A stretch of DNA of 40,047 nucleotides. Origin: Chitinophaga pinensis. GTDB lineage: Bacteria > Bacteroidota > Bacteroidia > NS11-12g > UBA955. The notes under the pieces are model-generated. The model had not been told where the DNA came from. It saw only the letters and a program-made list of their open reading frames with translations, and made no database searches. Location: assembly GCA_945890895.1 (NCBI GenBank), contig CAMDDG010000002.1, forward strand, positions 1 through 40,047. Direction: 5' to 3'. Of the stretch, positions 16,952-25,985 are shown in pieces. How positions within the stretch are numbered: the stretch's first letter is position 1; each line of letters begins with the position of its first letter. The translations under genes and the position numbers were made by a program.

Positions 16952-18349
16952 CTACTGAATTTTAGTTAATAATGCTTGAACAGCCGAATTACCCGCCGTG
17001 GATTGTTCACCCGTAATCAGGTTTTTCAGTGTCACTTGGCCGTTTTGAATTTCATTTTCACCCAGAATAATTGCCCAGCCAAAATGCTTAGCATTGGCAT
17101 AATCCAGCTGTTTCTTCAATTTCACCGCCCCTGGATAGATTTCCACGGAATCCAATTCTGAATTTCGCAGATTTCGAGCCAAATTAGCGGCAATTGGAAA
17201 CGCTGTTTCATCCATGCAACAAATCAAAACTCCATTTAATTGATGATTTTCTGGAAACAAATTACCGGCTTCAAGCGTATCATAAATACGATCCAATCCA
17301 AAGGAAACACCCACGCCTGAAACGTCTTTTAAACCAAAAACACCCGTTAGGTTATCGTAACGACCGCCTCCGCCAATACTTCCTATTTTAAAATCTTGGG
17401 GGATGCGCTCATCGATGGTTACCACTTCAAATACACAACCTGTGTAGTAACTCAATCCTCGTGCTAGTCTCAAATCAAATTGCAAGATCGACTTGGATTC
17501 CTTCAATGCACCTTCCACCAAAGAATAAACTGATTTAAGGTCTGCTATACCTTTTTGCAACGAATCATTTTGAATGGGTTCATATTTTTCCAAAGCAGAA
17601 ACCAATTCATTAAAATCGTTGATTTGAGCCGTTTCACAAATCCAATTCCACGCATCCAAACTGTGCGACAATCCTCGTTCCGTTAACTCTTTTGCAACAC
17701 CATCTTGCCCAATTTTGTCAAATTTATCGATAGCAACCATGAAAGAATTCCAGTTTTCCTGGCTTCCGAGAATGGGTAAAAATGCATCCAAGATTCCTCG
17801 ATGGTTGATACGAACTGCCACATTTAAATTCAGTTTATCGAAAACCTCTAAATACATTTCAACCAGTTCAGCTTCAGAAACGGTTGAATTCGAACCCACA
17901 ACATCAATATCGCATTGCCAGAATTCGCGGTATCTTCCTTTTTGAGGACGATCGGCACGCCAAACGGGCTGCATTTGAAAACGCTTAAATGGAAAGGTAA
18001 TTTTATCGCGATTCATGACCACGTGACGCGCCAAAGGTACGGTTAAATCATAGCGCAAACCGCGGTCTGAAATACTGGAAACCACCAATTTGGAGTCCTT
18101 TGCTGCCAATGCATCATCTGGGGCTTTCGATAAAAAATCCCCCGAATTCAATACCTTAAATAAAAGTTGATCCCCTTCGTCACCGTACTTCCCCTGCAAA
18201 GTGCGCAGATTTTCTAAAGCGGGTGTTTCAATCTGACCGAAACCATGCGATCTAAACACTTGTTCCATAATATTGAGGATGAAACGGCGTTTAGACATCA
18301 TGTCTACACCATAGTCGCGTGTACCGGATGGCAAGGAGGGTTTTTCCAT
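16952..18349 (-). CDS. hisS: Histidyl-tRNA synthetase
   Basis: Class II synthetase charging tRNA-His; 465 residues, dimeric and cytoplasmic. Motif 2 region (FPFKRFQMQPVWRADRPQKGRYREFWQCDID), histidine motifs ARGLSYYTGCVFE and GGGGRYDNLTG, and motif 3 region GVGVSFGLDRIYD are all visible as separate blocks. The C-terminal anticodon-binding domain begins near LNGVLICCMDE. It starts at ATG 18349 (MEKPSLPSGTRDYG), 4 nt from a perfect -7 box, so the mRNA is predicted to be leaderless. The TlpA-like gene is just upstream on the same strand, hutH just downstream. Confidence 0.97.
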   Translation of the reverse strand: MEKPSLPSGTRDYGVDMMSKRRFILNIMEQVFRSHGFGQIETPALENLRTLQGKYGDEGDQLLFKVLNSGDFLSKAPDDALAAKDSKLVVSSISDRGLRYDLTVPLARHVVMNRDKITFPFKRFQMQPVWRADRPQKGRYREFWQCDIDVVGSNSTVSEAELVEMYLEVFDKLNLNVAVRINHRGILDAFLPILGSQENWNSFMVAIDKFDKIGQDGVAKELTERGLSHSLDAWNWICETAQINDFNELVSALEKYEPIQNDSLQKGIADLKSVYSLVEGALKESKSILQFDLRLARGLSYYTGCVFEVVTIDERIPQDFKIGSIGGGGRYDNLTGVFGLKDVSGVGVSFGLDRIYDTLEAGNLFPENHQLNGVLICCMDETAFPIAANLARNLRNSELDSVEIYPGAVKLKKQLDYANAKHFGWAIILGENEIQNGQVTLKNLITGEQSTAGNSAVQALLTKIQ

Positions 18350-18353
18350 GCCG

Positions 18354-18361
18354 CAAAGGTA
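18354..18361 (-). promoter_or_regulatory. TAnnTTTG -7 promoter box (TACCTTTG) for hisS
   Basis: Perfect -7 element on the minus strand ending 4 nt before the hisS ATG; predicts a leaderless transcript. Confidence 0.75.
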
Positions 18362-18387
18362 ATAAAGTTTGGTTTGGGGTAGAAAAA

Positions 18388-18873
18388 TTACTTCCCTGAA
18401 AGTTGTTTCAAATGCTCTTCGAGCTCATCTTCTGCTCCTGGAGTATACCCTTGATGAGTGTAAACCACTTTACCATTTCCATCTACGATGAAGGTCATTG
18501 GAGGATTGTTAACATTCATGGCACGGGCTAAATCTTGATTTTCGTCGAGGATAATTTCATACGACCACCCTTCGCCCAGAACTTTAGGTTTTACTTTTTT
18601 TACATTCCGAGCATCATCGATACTTACCGCAATGAGCTTCATGTTATAATTTTCCTGCCAATCTGCGTAATGACCATCGATGGCTTGCAATTCTTTGATA
18701 CAGGGACCACACCAAGTTGCCCAAAATGAAATCACATTGATTTTTCCTGAATCGATTACACTTTTGAAATCAATTTTTTCTCCGTTGATATTTTTCACTG
18801 AAACAGAGGGAACAGATTGAGCGAATATTGAGCTACTTGCTAAAGCGACTAGGGCAACGATTAATGATTTCAT
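18388..18873 (-). CDS. TlpA-like periplasmic thioredoxin-fold protein
   Basis: A 161-residue exported thiol-disulfide protein. Signal peptide MKSLIVALVALASSSIFAQ, then a TlpA/ResA-type thioredoxin fold with the redox motif C55-G-P-C58 (FWATWCGPCIKEL) and the family insert region LIAVSIDDARNVKKVK. The cis-Pro loop reads NPPMTFIVD, a mild variant of the usual PTTF-type loop. Members reduce cytochrome c apoproteins or other periplasmic clients; the client here is unknown. It lies upstream of hisS, which has its own promoter, and 92 bp downstream of gmhB. Confidence 0.92.
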   Translation of the reverse strand: MKSLIVALVALASSSIFAQSVPSVSVKNINGEKIDFKSVIDSGKINVISFWATWCGPCIKELQAIDGHYADWQENYNMKLIAVSIDDARNVKKVKPKVLGEGWSYEIILDENQDLARAMNVNNPPMTFIVDGNGKVVYTHQGYTPGAEDELEEHLKQLSGK

Positions 18874-18965
18874 ATACGATGTGCAATTATACTATTTTAG
18901 ATTTCAACTTTCAAAATGTGTGCCAAAAAGTAGCGATTAAAAAAATGTTCCCAAACCCCTGAAAT

Positions 18966-19523
18966 TCACGAAGGCGAATACCCTTGAAGAAATTCTCCTA
19001 CACTGAGTATTTCACCGTTGGTTGGAATTTGGATTCCGCGCACGCCCGCGCCTTGGGCGCATTGTACGTCGCGTTCACGATCTCCAAACATTACACTCAA
19101 TTCCGGATCAATTGCATATTTGTGAATGGCTTTTTCGATCAACAAACTGCCTGGTTTTCTACAAAAGCACTTCCCGCTGTATTCGGGGTGGTGAGGACAG
19201 TAATAAAAATCCGTAATTTCAAATCCCTCTGCGATACATCTTCCCTGCAAATATTGATGAATCGCATCGACTTCCGTACCAGGGTATAATCCCTTTGCGA
19301 TACCGCCTTGATTGGTAATTATGATGATTTTATACCCTGCCTCGTACCAGGTTTTCATTTTATCCATAATGGTAGGCAGGATGTGAAATTCCTCCAACGA
19401 CTTGGTATAATCACCCGGATCGTGATTAATTACACCGTCGCGATCTAGAAATAGGGCCTTATTTTTTCGGGGGATATTTGTATTTTGTTGAGGGATATTT
19501 ATGCTGCTTGAATTCATTTCCAA
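18966..19523 (-). CDS. gmhB: D-glycero-D-manno-heptose 1,7-bisphosphate 7-phosphatase (HAD-IIIA)
   Basis: HAD phosphatase of 185 residues acting in ADP-heptose synthesis for the LPS core. The nucleophile motif is LFLDRDGVIN with D27 and D29. Motif II is IIIITNQGG, the zinc-binding loop is CPHH...CFC (C109, H111, C119, C121) typical of GmhB, and motif IV is MFGDRERD. The start is ATG 19523 or 19517. The first 22 residues are an extension rich in Asn/Ile/Pro (INIPQQN, TNIPRKN) encoded by two similar AATATCCC-containing stretches, one of which is a TCGGGGGA copy (19467-19474). A shorter start is possible but no other ATG is present before the HAD motif. Confidence 0.9.
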   Translation of the reverse strand: MEMNSSSINIPQQNTNIPRKNKALFLDRDGVINHDPGDYTKSLEEFHILPTIMDKMKTWYEAGYKIIIITNQGGIAKGLYPGTEVDAIHQYLQGRCIAEGFEITDFYYCPHHPEYSGKCFCRKPGSLLIEKAIHKYAIDPELSVMFGDRERDVQCAQGAGVRGIQIPTNGEILSVGEFLQGYSPS

Positions 19524-19696
19524 TTTCAGAAGTATAGGTAGATACGTTTAATTTGATTTGATTTAAATGGTGCGATTCTCTAGGTTATCTTACTGACAAA
19601 CATCATCTTAATATCATAGAATTAAGAAGGGGTTGTCGTTCAGCGTTAATAATTCAAAGTTAATGGAATCCGTCCCCATAATTTGCAAAGATTCTG

Positions 19697-19704
19697 TACT
19701 TTTG
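19697..19704 (+). promoter_or_regulatory. TAnnTTTG -7 promoter box (TACTTTTG)
   Basis: Perfect -7 element ending 18 nt before the ATG of the polyprenol-phosphate glycosyltransferase. Confidence 0.65.
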
Positions 19705-19722
19705 TAAAATTATTCTACCTCC

Positions 19723-20454
19723 ATGAGTCCGTATCTGGTTATCATTCCTACTTACAACGAAATTGAAAACATTCAACGCATGATCGACACGGTTATGGCA
19801 TTACCCAAAGCCATTGACTTATTGATTGTTGACGATAACTCACCAGACGGCACTGCGGGAGTAGTTAAATCCAATCAATCGAAATATTCAGATCGTTTAC
19901 ACATATTAGAACGTCAGGGTAAAAATGGTTTAGGAACCGCTTACATAGTTGGATTTCATTGGGCTTTAGAACGTAAATACGATTATATCTGTGAAATGGA
20001 TTGCGATTTTTCACATCCCGTTGATCAACTCCCTAAACTCATTGAAAACTGCGAAAACAATGCGAACATCGATGTTTGCGTTGGGTCCAGATATGTAGGA
20101 GGAGTTGTAAATGTGGTGAATTGGCCAATGGGCCGAGTACTTATGAGCTACTACGCAAGCAAGTATGTTCAATTTATTACCGGATTGAAAATAGCGGATA
20201 CTACGGCTGGGTTTGTATGTTACAAGCGCAAAGTGCTTTCCGAAATGGGAATTGACCAAATTAAATTCCGCGGATATGCGTTTCAAATTGAAATGAAATT
20301 CCGTGCCGTTCGCAAAGGATTTAAAATTGCAGAACATCCTATAATATTCACGGATAGAACTGCCGGCACTTCTAAAATGAGTACCAAAATTTTCAGAGAA
20401 GCACTTTTTGGTGTGCTCGAATTAAAAATAAAGAGTATCTTTAACAGGATTTAA
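19723..20454 (+). CDS. Polyprenol monophosphomannose synthase-like glycosyltransferase (GT2)
   Basis: A 243-residue GT2-family enzyme like dolichol-phosphate mannose synthase, transferring a sugar from a nucleotide donor to a polyprenyl phosphate at the inner leaflet. Nucleotide binding is shown by IPTYNEIENI and LIVDDNSPDGTA (D37, D38). The metal-binding DxD-type site is EMDCDFSHP (D93, D95). The family segments GSRYVGGVVNVVNWP, ADTTAGFVCYK and FTDRTAGTSKMS are present. It lacks the C-terminal membrane domain of the longer members. It leads an operon with the lipoprotein 12 bp downstream. Mannose is the likely but unproven sugar. Confidence 0.92.
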   Translation: MSPYLVIIPTYNEIENIQRMIDTVMALPKAIDLLIVDDNSPDGTAGVVKSNQSKYSDRLHILERQGKNGLGTAYIVGFHWALERKYDYICEMDCDFSHPVDQLPKLIENCENNANIDVCVGSRYVGGVVNVVNWPMGRVLMSYYASKYVQFITGLKIADTTAGFVCYKRKVLSEMGIDQIKFRGYAFQIEMKFRAVRKGFKIAEHPIIFTDRTAGTSKMSTKIFREALFGVLELKIKSIFNRI

Positions 20455-20466
20455 ATCATTTTAAAT

Positions 20467-21207
20467 ATGAAAGGCACACAATTTTTTTGGGGAATCCTTA
20501 TGGCGGGAGTACTGGGATTTTCATCCTGTGGAACGATGCAACAACGCGAGCGCGGTGAGCAACGCGAGTTTAAATGTGGCACTACCACAGCTTCGAACAC
20601 AAGTCGATCAAATTCAAAAATTGAATTATCGGTTGTTTCGCCTTCATCAAACTCCGTAAATCAAGAAGATCGATCTCAAACTTCCAATTGGGTAGAGGAA
20701 AATCAAAAGGTAGCTGAATCGCTTCAGTATAATAATGTAAGTCCAATTGCCATTCAAAGTTATCCCAATGTTACTCAACTTCCATTGAGAATTTGCACGC
20801 CATTACCTGAGTCTAACCATCCAATTTCTTCTGAAATTCCCGCTGGAACAAAGTCCATAATTCCTACCCAAAAAATAATTTCATTTTTGCCAAATCGATC
20901 AGAAAGAAAAGAAATCAAAGAATTCGTTGTTTCAAAATTATCAGGCGAAACATCTTCAACTAAAAGTCGCGGTATCGATGCTGGAGATTTTTTACCAGTT
21001 GAAGGAATTATTTCTTTGCTGGCTGGATTGTTAGGAGTTGTAGCTGGACTTCAAATATTTAGATTGATTTTTGGAATTACCGCCGTTGTTTTTGGCATGT
21101 GGGGCTGGCACAAACGATTTAATGTTCTTGCGAAAATTGGATTTTGGTTGGGAGTTGTTGTTTTGATTTGGTGGGGTCTTAAATTAATTTCCGCTGCGAT
21201 CCTTTAA
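20467..21207 (+). CDS. Putative lipoprotein with C-terminal membrane segments
   Basis: A 246-residue protein I do not recognise. It opens with a lipoprotein signal (MKGTQFFWGILMAGVLGFSSC; lipobox FSSC). About 150 polar, Ser/Asn-rich residues without predicted structure follow. The end is strongly hydrophobic: GIISLLAGLLGVVAGLQIF, LIFGITAVVFGMWGW and FWLGVVVLIWWGLKLI, which could be three membrane helices. Similar DUF4190-like hydrophobic tails occur on small Bacteroidota membrane proteins. The combination of lipidation and membrane helices is odd. It is 12 bp after the glycosyltransferase stop, so co-transcribed. Function unknown. Confidence 0.75.
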   Translation: MKGTQFFWGILMAGVLGFSSCGTMQQRERGEQREFKCGTTTASNTSRSNSKIELSVVSPSSNSVNQEDRSQTSNWVEENQKVAESLQYNNVSPIAIQSYPNVTQLPLRICTPLPESNHPISSEIPAGTKSIIPTQKIISFLPNRSERKEIKEFVVSKLSGETSSTKSRGIDAGDFLPVEGIISLLAGLLGVVAGLQIFRLIFGITAVVFGMWGWHKRFNVLAKIGFWLGVVVLIWWGLKLISAAIL

Positions 21208-21402
21208 ATTGTGTAACTGATTTCAAAGGAACTCATGTTGGGTTTTGAAACACGAATCATATCGCTGAAAACATTTCGTATTTCCATCTAATTAACAGCC
21301 TTCCGTTTTTCACTGTACGAGTACATTCAAAACTCAAATTTTCGAGTATCTCTCTTTCATTTAATCTTGGTGCAATGATCAGCAAAGCTCAATTATTTTA
21401 CC

Positions 21403-21410
21403 TACCTTTG
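21403..21410 (+). promoter_or_regulatory. TAnnTTTG -7 promoter box (TACCTTTG) for corA
   Basis: Perfect -7 element 45 nt upstream of the corA ATG at 21456, leaving a real 5' leader, unlike most genes here. The remaining 248-bp gap between 21208 and 21455 shows no gene or stable hairpin. Confidence 0.65.
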
Positions 21411-21455
21411 CACTTCCGTTAATAATGGATCTAGAACCTCGAAGTTGCAAAAATC

Positions 21456-22406
21456 ATGATGCGCGTTTATTTCAAACGTCAAAATCGGGTGCACAAAGTG
21501 CAAACATTGTCTCAGCTAGAGTCAATGGAGGATTTGGTATGGATTGACCTTCAAAATCCAACACCCTCAGAAATTGCCGACGTTGAGGCAAATTTTGAGT
21601 TCAAATTCCAATCACGTCAACAACAAACTGAAATTGAAAGTTCATCGCGTTATTTTGAAACCGATGATGAAATTATAGCCAATAGCAATTTCTTGCAATT
21701 AGGAACTTCTGGACATGGCTTCATCTCCAATGCTGTTTCTTTCATTTTGCAGGATGAGATTTTGTTTACCTATCGCGATAACGATTTAACTGCCTTTTCC
21801 GATTGTGTAAAAAAAATAAAGGGATCCGGTCGATTTTTCCACTCCGGTAAACAAATCATGGCCACTCTTTTGGAAGTGGGAGTTGATAACGACGCAGATC
21901 TATTGGAGAATTTATCGCGCCAAGTTTCTGAACTTTCTAAAGAAGTTTCATTCGGAGGAAATCCCGATGAAGAACTTATTTTGCGCATTTCTCGGGTTCA
22001 AGAACAAACCATGGAAATTCGTCAAAATGCAGTAGATAAACAACGAGTACTTTCTGCCATTATCAAAAGCCGTGAATTTGAAGGCGATGATTACGAACGA
22101 TTAAGAATTGTAATTAAAGACATCAATTCATTGATTGATCATGCTAATTTCACTTTCCAACGATTGGAGTACTTGCAAAACACCTTTATGGGTTTGGTTA
22201 ATATTGAACAGAATAAAATCATCAAAATTTTTACCGTTGCCAGTGTGATTTTCATGCCGCCCACTCTGATTGCGAGTATTTACGGTATGAACTTCGAACA
22301 TATTTCAGCGTTCAAATGGGAATACGGTTTCACCTTTTCTATCCTTTTGATGATTATTTCTTCCCTAGGCACCTTGTATTTCTTCCGAAAACGAAAATGG
22401 CTCTGA
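21456..22406 (+). CDS. corA: CorA-family magnesium/divalent cation transporter
   Basis: A 316-residue CorA-type Mg2+ channel. An N-terminal cytoplasmic domain and long helices are followed by two C-terminal membrane helices. The signature loop Y276-G-M-N279 follows the first helix (SVIFMPPTLIASIYGMNFEH), and a basic end, FFRKRKWL, follows the second. Start MMRVYFKRQN: ATG 21456 or 21459. It is followed after 16 bp by a GTG-started exported protein likely in the same operon. No associated regulator is seen. Confidence 0.95.
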   Translation: MMRVYFKRQNRVHKVQTLSQLESMEDLVWIDLQNPTPSEIADVEANFEFKFQSRQQQTEIESSSRYFETDDEIIANSNFLQLGTSGHGFISNAVSFILQDEILFTYRDNDLTAFSDCVKKIKGSGRFFHSGKQIMATLLEVGVDNDADLLENLSRQVSELSKEVSFGGNPDEELILRISRVQEQTMEIRQNAVDKQRVLSAIIKSREFEGDDYERLRIVIKDINSLIDHANFTFQRLEYLQNTFMGLVNIEQNKIIKIFTVASVIFMPPTLIASIYGMNFEHISAFKWEYGFTFSILLMIISSLGTLYFFRKRKWL

Positions 22407-22422
22407 TTTGTTATAAGCTATA

Positions 22423-22959
22423 GTGAGACCTGTAATTTTTTTCGTCGTGTTTGTTTTTTTATCCTTTTTGGGGATGTTAAACGCGTCTTCCACAGACAAA
22501 TTACTCAATGAGCCCAATTTTACCACAATTAGAGAATCGTATAAAAAAGCATTATCGAACAATAAGAGTATTTCCCAGCTCAAAAAACAAACCGATGCTT
22601 TTCCAAAGTCGGGTTTGGCATTGGCATACAATGCCACGGCTTGGGCGTTAATGGCTCGAGAAAGTAGTTGGATCCCCGATAAATTAGATTATGCATCGAA
22701 AGCCAATGAATTTTTAAATAAAAGTGTGCAGTTGGATCCCAATAATCTAGAAATACGTTTTTTACGATTCAGTTTTCAATGCAATTCCCCGGACATGCTG
22801 GGTTACAAAACACATCTCAAACAAGACAAAGAATATTTAATAAAAAATACGCCCCCAAACCATCCTCTCAAGGATATTATGAAGGCGTATTTTCAAAAGT
22901 GTGCTTGTATTTCTGCTTCAGAAAAGAAAACACTACTTAATTTGTTGGATGCGAGTTAA
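22423..22959 (+). CDS. Hypothetical exported protein, TPR-like
   Basis: A 178-residue protein starting with GTG (RPVIFFVVFVFLSFLGMLNAS), a likely signal peptide. The mature part is helical; LALAYNATAWALMARESS and ASKANEFLNKSVQLDPNNLEIRFLRF look like a pair of TPR-like helices. I do not recognise a named family. It follows corA by 16 bp and probably shares its transcript. Its stop codon (22957-22959) directly abuts the pgk stop on the other strand, with no spacer or terminator. Confidence 0.8.
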   Translation: MRPVIFFVVFVFLSFLGMLNASSTDKLLNEPNFTTIRESYKKALSNNKSISQLKKQTDAFPKSGLALAYNATAWALMARESSWIPDKLDYASKANEFLNKSVQLDPNNLEIRFLRFSFQCNSPDMLGYKTHLKQDKEYLIKNTPPNHPLKDIMKAYFQKCACISASEKKTLLNLLDAS

Positions 22960-24168
22960 TTACGCGCTGAGTTCTTCATTTTCAATAGCTGCAATACCGG
23001 GTAATACTTTTCCTTCGAAGAATTCAAGTAACGCTCCACCACCAGTGCTCACATAACTAACTTGGTTTTCAAATCCAAATTTATAAACCGCAGCGGCGCT
23101 ATCTCCACCACCGATTAAACTGAACGCTCCTCCAGTAGTTGCTTTTGCCACAGCTACAGCCACTGATTTCGTTCCATTCTCAAATTTCTCCATTTCAAAA
23201 ACCCCCATTGGGCCATTCCACAAAATAGTTTGACTGTCTAAAATTACCTGTGCGAACTCTTCGCTGGCTTTAGATCCAATATCCAATCCCATCCAACCGG
23301 ATTCAATCTGATTGCTTTCAGAATTTTTGGCATTTGCATCTGCTGCGAACTTATCAGCAACAATAGAATCTGAAGGCAAGTAAATATTCACTCCCTTTTC
23401 TTTGGCTTTCTTCAAAATATCTACACAGGTATCCAAACGATCCATTTCGCACAATGAATTTCCGATTTCTCCGCCTTGTGCTTTGAAAAATGTGTATGCC
23501 ATTCCACCTCCAATAATGATGTTATTGGCCACATTCAATAGATTTTCAACAATCAAAATCTTATCGGAAACTTTTGCCCCACCAACAATGGCAGTGAATG
23601 GACGCTCAGGACTTTTCACCACTTTTTCAGCATTGGCTACTTCTTTACCCATAACAAATCCAAACGATTTTTTACCTGCAAAAAATTGAGCTATTACGGC
23701 TGTAGAAGCGTGTGCTCGGTGGGCTGTTCCAAATGCATCATTCACGTAAAAAGTACCCAATCCAGCTAATTTAGAAGCAAACTCAACATCGCCTTTTTCC
23801 TCTTCTTTATAAAAACGCAAGTTTTCTAATAAAAGTACATCACCTGCTTTCAAGCTAGCAGCCAATTCAATTGCTTCATTTCCAATGCAATCAGAGGCAA
23901 ACTTAACCTCAGTGTTCAACAATGATGACAAATGAGATACAATATGTTTCAACGAGTATTTTTCAGTTGGACCATCTTTGGGTCTACCTAAGTGGCTCAT
24001 AATAATCACACTACCACCATCTTGAATGATCTTTTCTATGGTTGGAACGGCAGCTCTCATGCGAGAGTCATCGGTAATTTCAAATTGGTCGTTTAAGGGC
24101 ACGTTGAAGTCAACGCGGACCAATACTTTTTCACCTTGAAAGTTCTGTTGTTCGATACTGTTTTTCAT
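22960..24168 (-). CDS. pgk: Phosphoglycerate kinase
   Basis: Glycolytic enzyme transferring phosphate between 1,3-bisphosphoglycerate and ADP; 402 residues. The substrate-binding signature [35 protein letters not shown] and [10 protein letters not shown] are present. So are the hinge and nucleotide motifs [19 protein letters not shown] and [10 protein letters not shown]. The start [18 protein letters not shown] fits the family. Immediately upstream are two G-run elements (24173-24195 on the plus strand) that replace any recognisable -7 box, so its promoter is not obvious. Confidence 0.97.
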   Translation of the reverse strand: MKNSIEQQNFQGEKVLVRVDFNVPLNDQFEITDDSRMRAAVPTIEKIIQDGGSVIIMSHLGRPKDGPTEKYSLKHIVSHLSSLLNTEVKFASDCIGNEAIELAASLKAGDVLLLENLRFYKEEEKGDVEFASKLAGLGTFYVNDAFGTAHRAHASTAVIAQFFAGKKSFGFVMGKEVANAEKVVKSPERPFTAIVGGAKVSDKILIVENLLNVANNIIIGGGMAYTFFKAQGGEIGNSLCEMDRLDTCVDILKKAKEKGVNIYLPSDSIVADKFAADANAKNSESNQIESGWMGLDIGSKASEEFAQVILDSQTILWNGPMGVFEMEKFENGTKSVAVAVAKATTGGAFSLIGGGDSAAAVYKFGFENQVSYVSTGGGALLEFFEGKVLPGIAAIENEELSA

Positions 24169-24172
24169 ATTT

Positions 24173-24200
24173 TTGGGGGATATTTTTTCGGGGGATATTT
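24173..24200. repeat. Paired G-run elements upstream of pgk
   Basis: TTGGGGGATATTTT (from 24173) is followed after one base by TCGGGGGATATTTT (24188-24201 region), a 15-bp tandem step. They touch the pgk start codon. The element belongs to the dispersed T(C/T)GGGGGA family found throughout the window. Confidence 0.8.
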
Positions 24201-24267
24201 TTAGTCCTTTTTATTTAAATAGAGTAATGCGTGTCAAATTGTTGCGAGCTTAATCCTGTATGTTTAG

Positions 24268-24339
24268 TATTCAATCAATTGAACCCTATCTCGGATGAAC
24301 TTCATCTCTGATTTTTACCATTTTATTCAATCAATTGAA
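24268..24339. repeat. 16-bp direct repeat, 56 bp apart, with inverted repeat between
   Basis: TATTCAATCAATTGAA occurs at 24268-24283 and again at 24324-24339 without a mismatch. Between them GATGAAcTTCATC is a perfect 6-bp inverted repeat with a 1-nt centre. It lies in the 185-bp spacer after the glyS stop and before pgk. It might be a terminator-like or binding element; no T-run follows. Confidence 0.75.
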
Positions 24340-24353
24340 TCTAGCATGAATCC

Positions 24354-25889
24354 TTACAGTTGTTTCAATAATGCACTCATATCGGTTTCTTTGTGAAGAA
24401 TTTCACTTAATCGATCGATGCTAACGCGTTCTTGTTGCATGGAATCTCTATAGCGTATGGTTACATCATTACCCGTAATACTATCGTGGTCTACCGTTAT
24501 ACAAAAAGGAGTTCCGATTGCATCCATTCTGCGATAGCGCTTTCCGATGCTGTCTTTATCTTCAATAAACACATTAAAGTCAAATCGCAAATCGTTGTAT
24601 ATTTTTTCAGCTAATTCTGGTAATCCGTCTTTTTTAACCAGGGGAAGAATTGCGCATTTTACAGGCGCGATAGCTGGATGAAGTTTAAGTACGGTACGAG
24701 TATCACCATCAACTTGTTCTTCGGTAAAGGCTTGAGCCAAGGTTAGCAAAAACAATCGATCAAGTCCGATGCTGGTTTCAACTACATAGGGAATAAAACT
24801 TTCGTTGGTTTCAGGATCAAAATAGCGCAGTTTTTTACCGGAAAACTCCTCGTGCCGCCCTAAATCAAAATCAGTTCGGGAGTGAATACCTTCAACTTCT
24901 TTAAAACCAAAAGGAAAAGCGAATTCAATATCAACAGCTGCATTTGCATAGTGGGCTAATTTTACGTGATCATGAAATCGGTACTTATTTTGGGGTGTTC
25001 CCAATGCCAAATGCCATTTCATACGCGCTTGTTTCCAATAATTGTACCATTCCAATTCGGTGCCGGGTTTACAGAAAAACTGCATTTCCATTTGTTCAAA
25101 TTCTTTCATTCGCATGATGAACTGGCGGGCAACAATTTCATTTCTGAACGCTTTACCCGTTTGTGCAATGCCAAAAGGAAGTTTCATACGACCTGTTTTT
25201 TGCACATTTAGGTAATTCACAAAAATCCCTTGGGCGGTTTCTGGGCGCAAATACAGCGCTTCTTCACCTCCTTCTAAGGCATTCATTTGCGTGCTGTACA
25301 TTAAATTGAACTGACGAACATCGGTCCAATTTTTAGAACCTGAAATCGGGCAAACGATGCCTTCATTTTCGATTAATTCCTTGATTAAATTTAAATTACC
25401 TGATTCCAATCCTTCCTTCAAAATCGAATCCATTTCATCGATTTTTTGCTGGTATTCCATAACACGAGGGTTGGTGCTTTTATACATTTCTGCATCAAAG
25501 GTTTCTCCGAATCTTTTAGCCGCTTTTTCTATTTCTTTTTGGATTTTTTGGCGAATTTTCTCTTGATGATCTTCAATTAATACATCAGCGCGATAACGCT
25601 TTTTGCTGTCTTTATTGTCAATCATTGGATCATTGAAACCATCTACGTGACCGCTCGCCTTCCATACTTTTGGATGCATAAAAATTGCGGAGTCTAAGCC
25701 CACAATATTTTGATTAAGTCGCGTCATAGAAAGATACCAAAACTGACGAAGATTGTTTCTTAATTCAGCACCGTTTTGCCCGTAATCGTAAACTGCTGCG
25801 AGACCGCCGTAAATTTCACTACTTGGAAAAACAAATCCATATTCCTTGGCGTGAGAAACAATTTTGTCAAAAAGATTATTATCGCTCAT
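24354..25889 (-). CDS. glyS: Glycyl-tRNA synthetase (single-chain, alpha2 type)
   Basis: Class II synthetase charging tRNA-Gly; 511 residues, of the dimeric archaeal/eukaryotic-like type rather than the alpha2beta2 type of proteobacteria. Seen here: FVFPSSEIYGGLAAVYDYGQNG at the start, ASGHVDGFNDPM, LRPETAQGIFVNYLNV, motif 2 region GIAQTGKAFRNEI, EFEQMEMQFFC and motif 3 region VETSIGLDRLFLLTL. The anticodon-binding domain begins near KCAILPLVKKDG. ATG 25889 is 8 nt from a perfect -7 box. pgk follows after a 185-bp spacer with repeats. Confidence 0.97.
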   Translation of the reverse strand: MSDNNLFDKIVSHAKEYGFVFPSSEIYGGLAAVYDYGQNGAELRNNLRQFWYLSMTRLNQNIVGLDSAIFMHPKVWKASGHVDGFNDPMIDNKDSKKRYRADVLIEDHQEKIRQKIQKEIEKAAKRFGETFDAEMYKSTNPRVMEYQQKIDEMDSILKEGLESGNLNLIKELIENEGIVCPISGSKNWTDVRQFNLMYSTQMNALEGGEEALYLRPETAQGIFVNYLNVQKTGRMKLPFGIAQTGKAFRNEIVARQFIMRMKEFEQMEMQFFCKPGTELEWYNYWKQARMKWHLALGTPQNKYRFHDHVKLAHYANAAVDIEFAFPFGFKEVEGIHSRTDFDLGRHEEFSGKKLRYFDPETNESFIPYVVETSIGLDRLFLLTLAQAFTEEQVDGDTRTVLKLHPAIAPVKCAILPLVKKDGLPELAEKIYNDLRFDFNVFIEDKDSIGKRYRRMDAIGTPFCITVDHDSITGNDVTIRYRDSMQQERVSIDRLSEILHKETDMSALLKQL

Positions 25890-25897
25890 AAATGCGA

Positions 25898-25905
25898 CAA
25901 AGATA
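25898..25905 (-). promoter_or_regulatory. TAnnTTTG -7 promoter box (TATCTTTG) for glyS
   Basis: Perfect -7 element on the minus strand ending 8 nt before the glyS ATG; leader absent or only a few nt. Confidence 0.7.
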
Positions 25906-25945
25906 CGTCAATATTCGCTGAACTGCTGTAAATTTTACGTAGTCA

Positions 25946-25953
25946 TAACTTTG
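25946..25953 (+). promoter_or_regulatory. TAnnTTTG -7 promoter box (TAACTTTG)
   Basis: Perfect -7 element 32 nt before ATG 25986 of the sensor kinase. A second, one-mismatch box CATCTTTG (25972-25979) lies 6 nt before the same ATG. Confidence 0.5.
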
Positions 25954-25985
25954 ATTTATGAATAGAATCATCATCTTTGTGAAAC

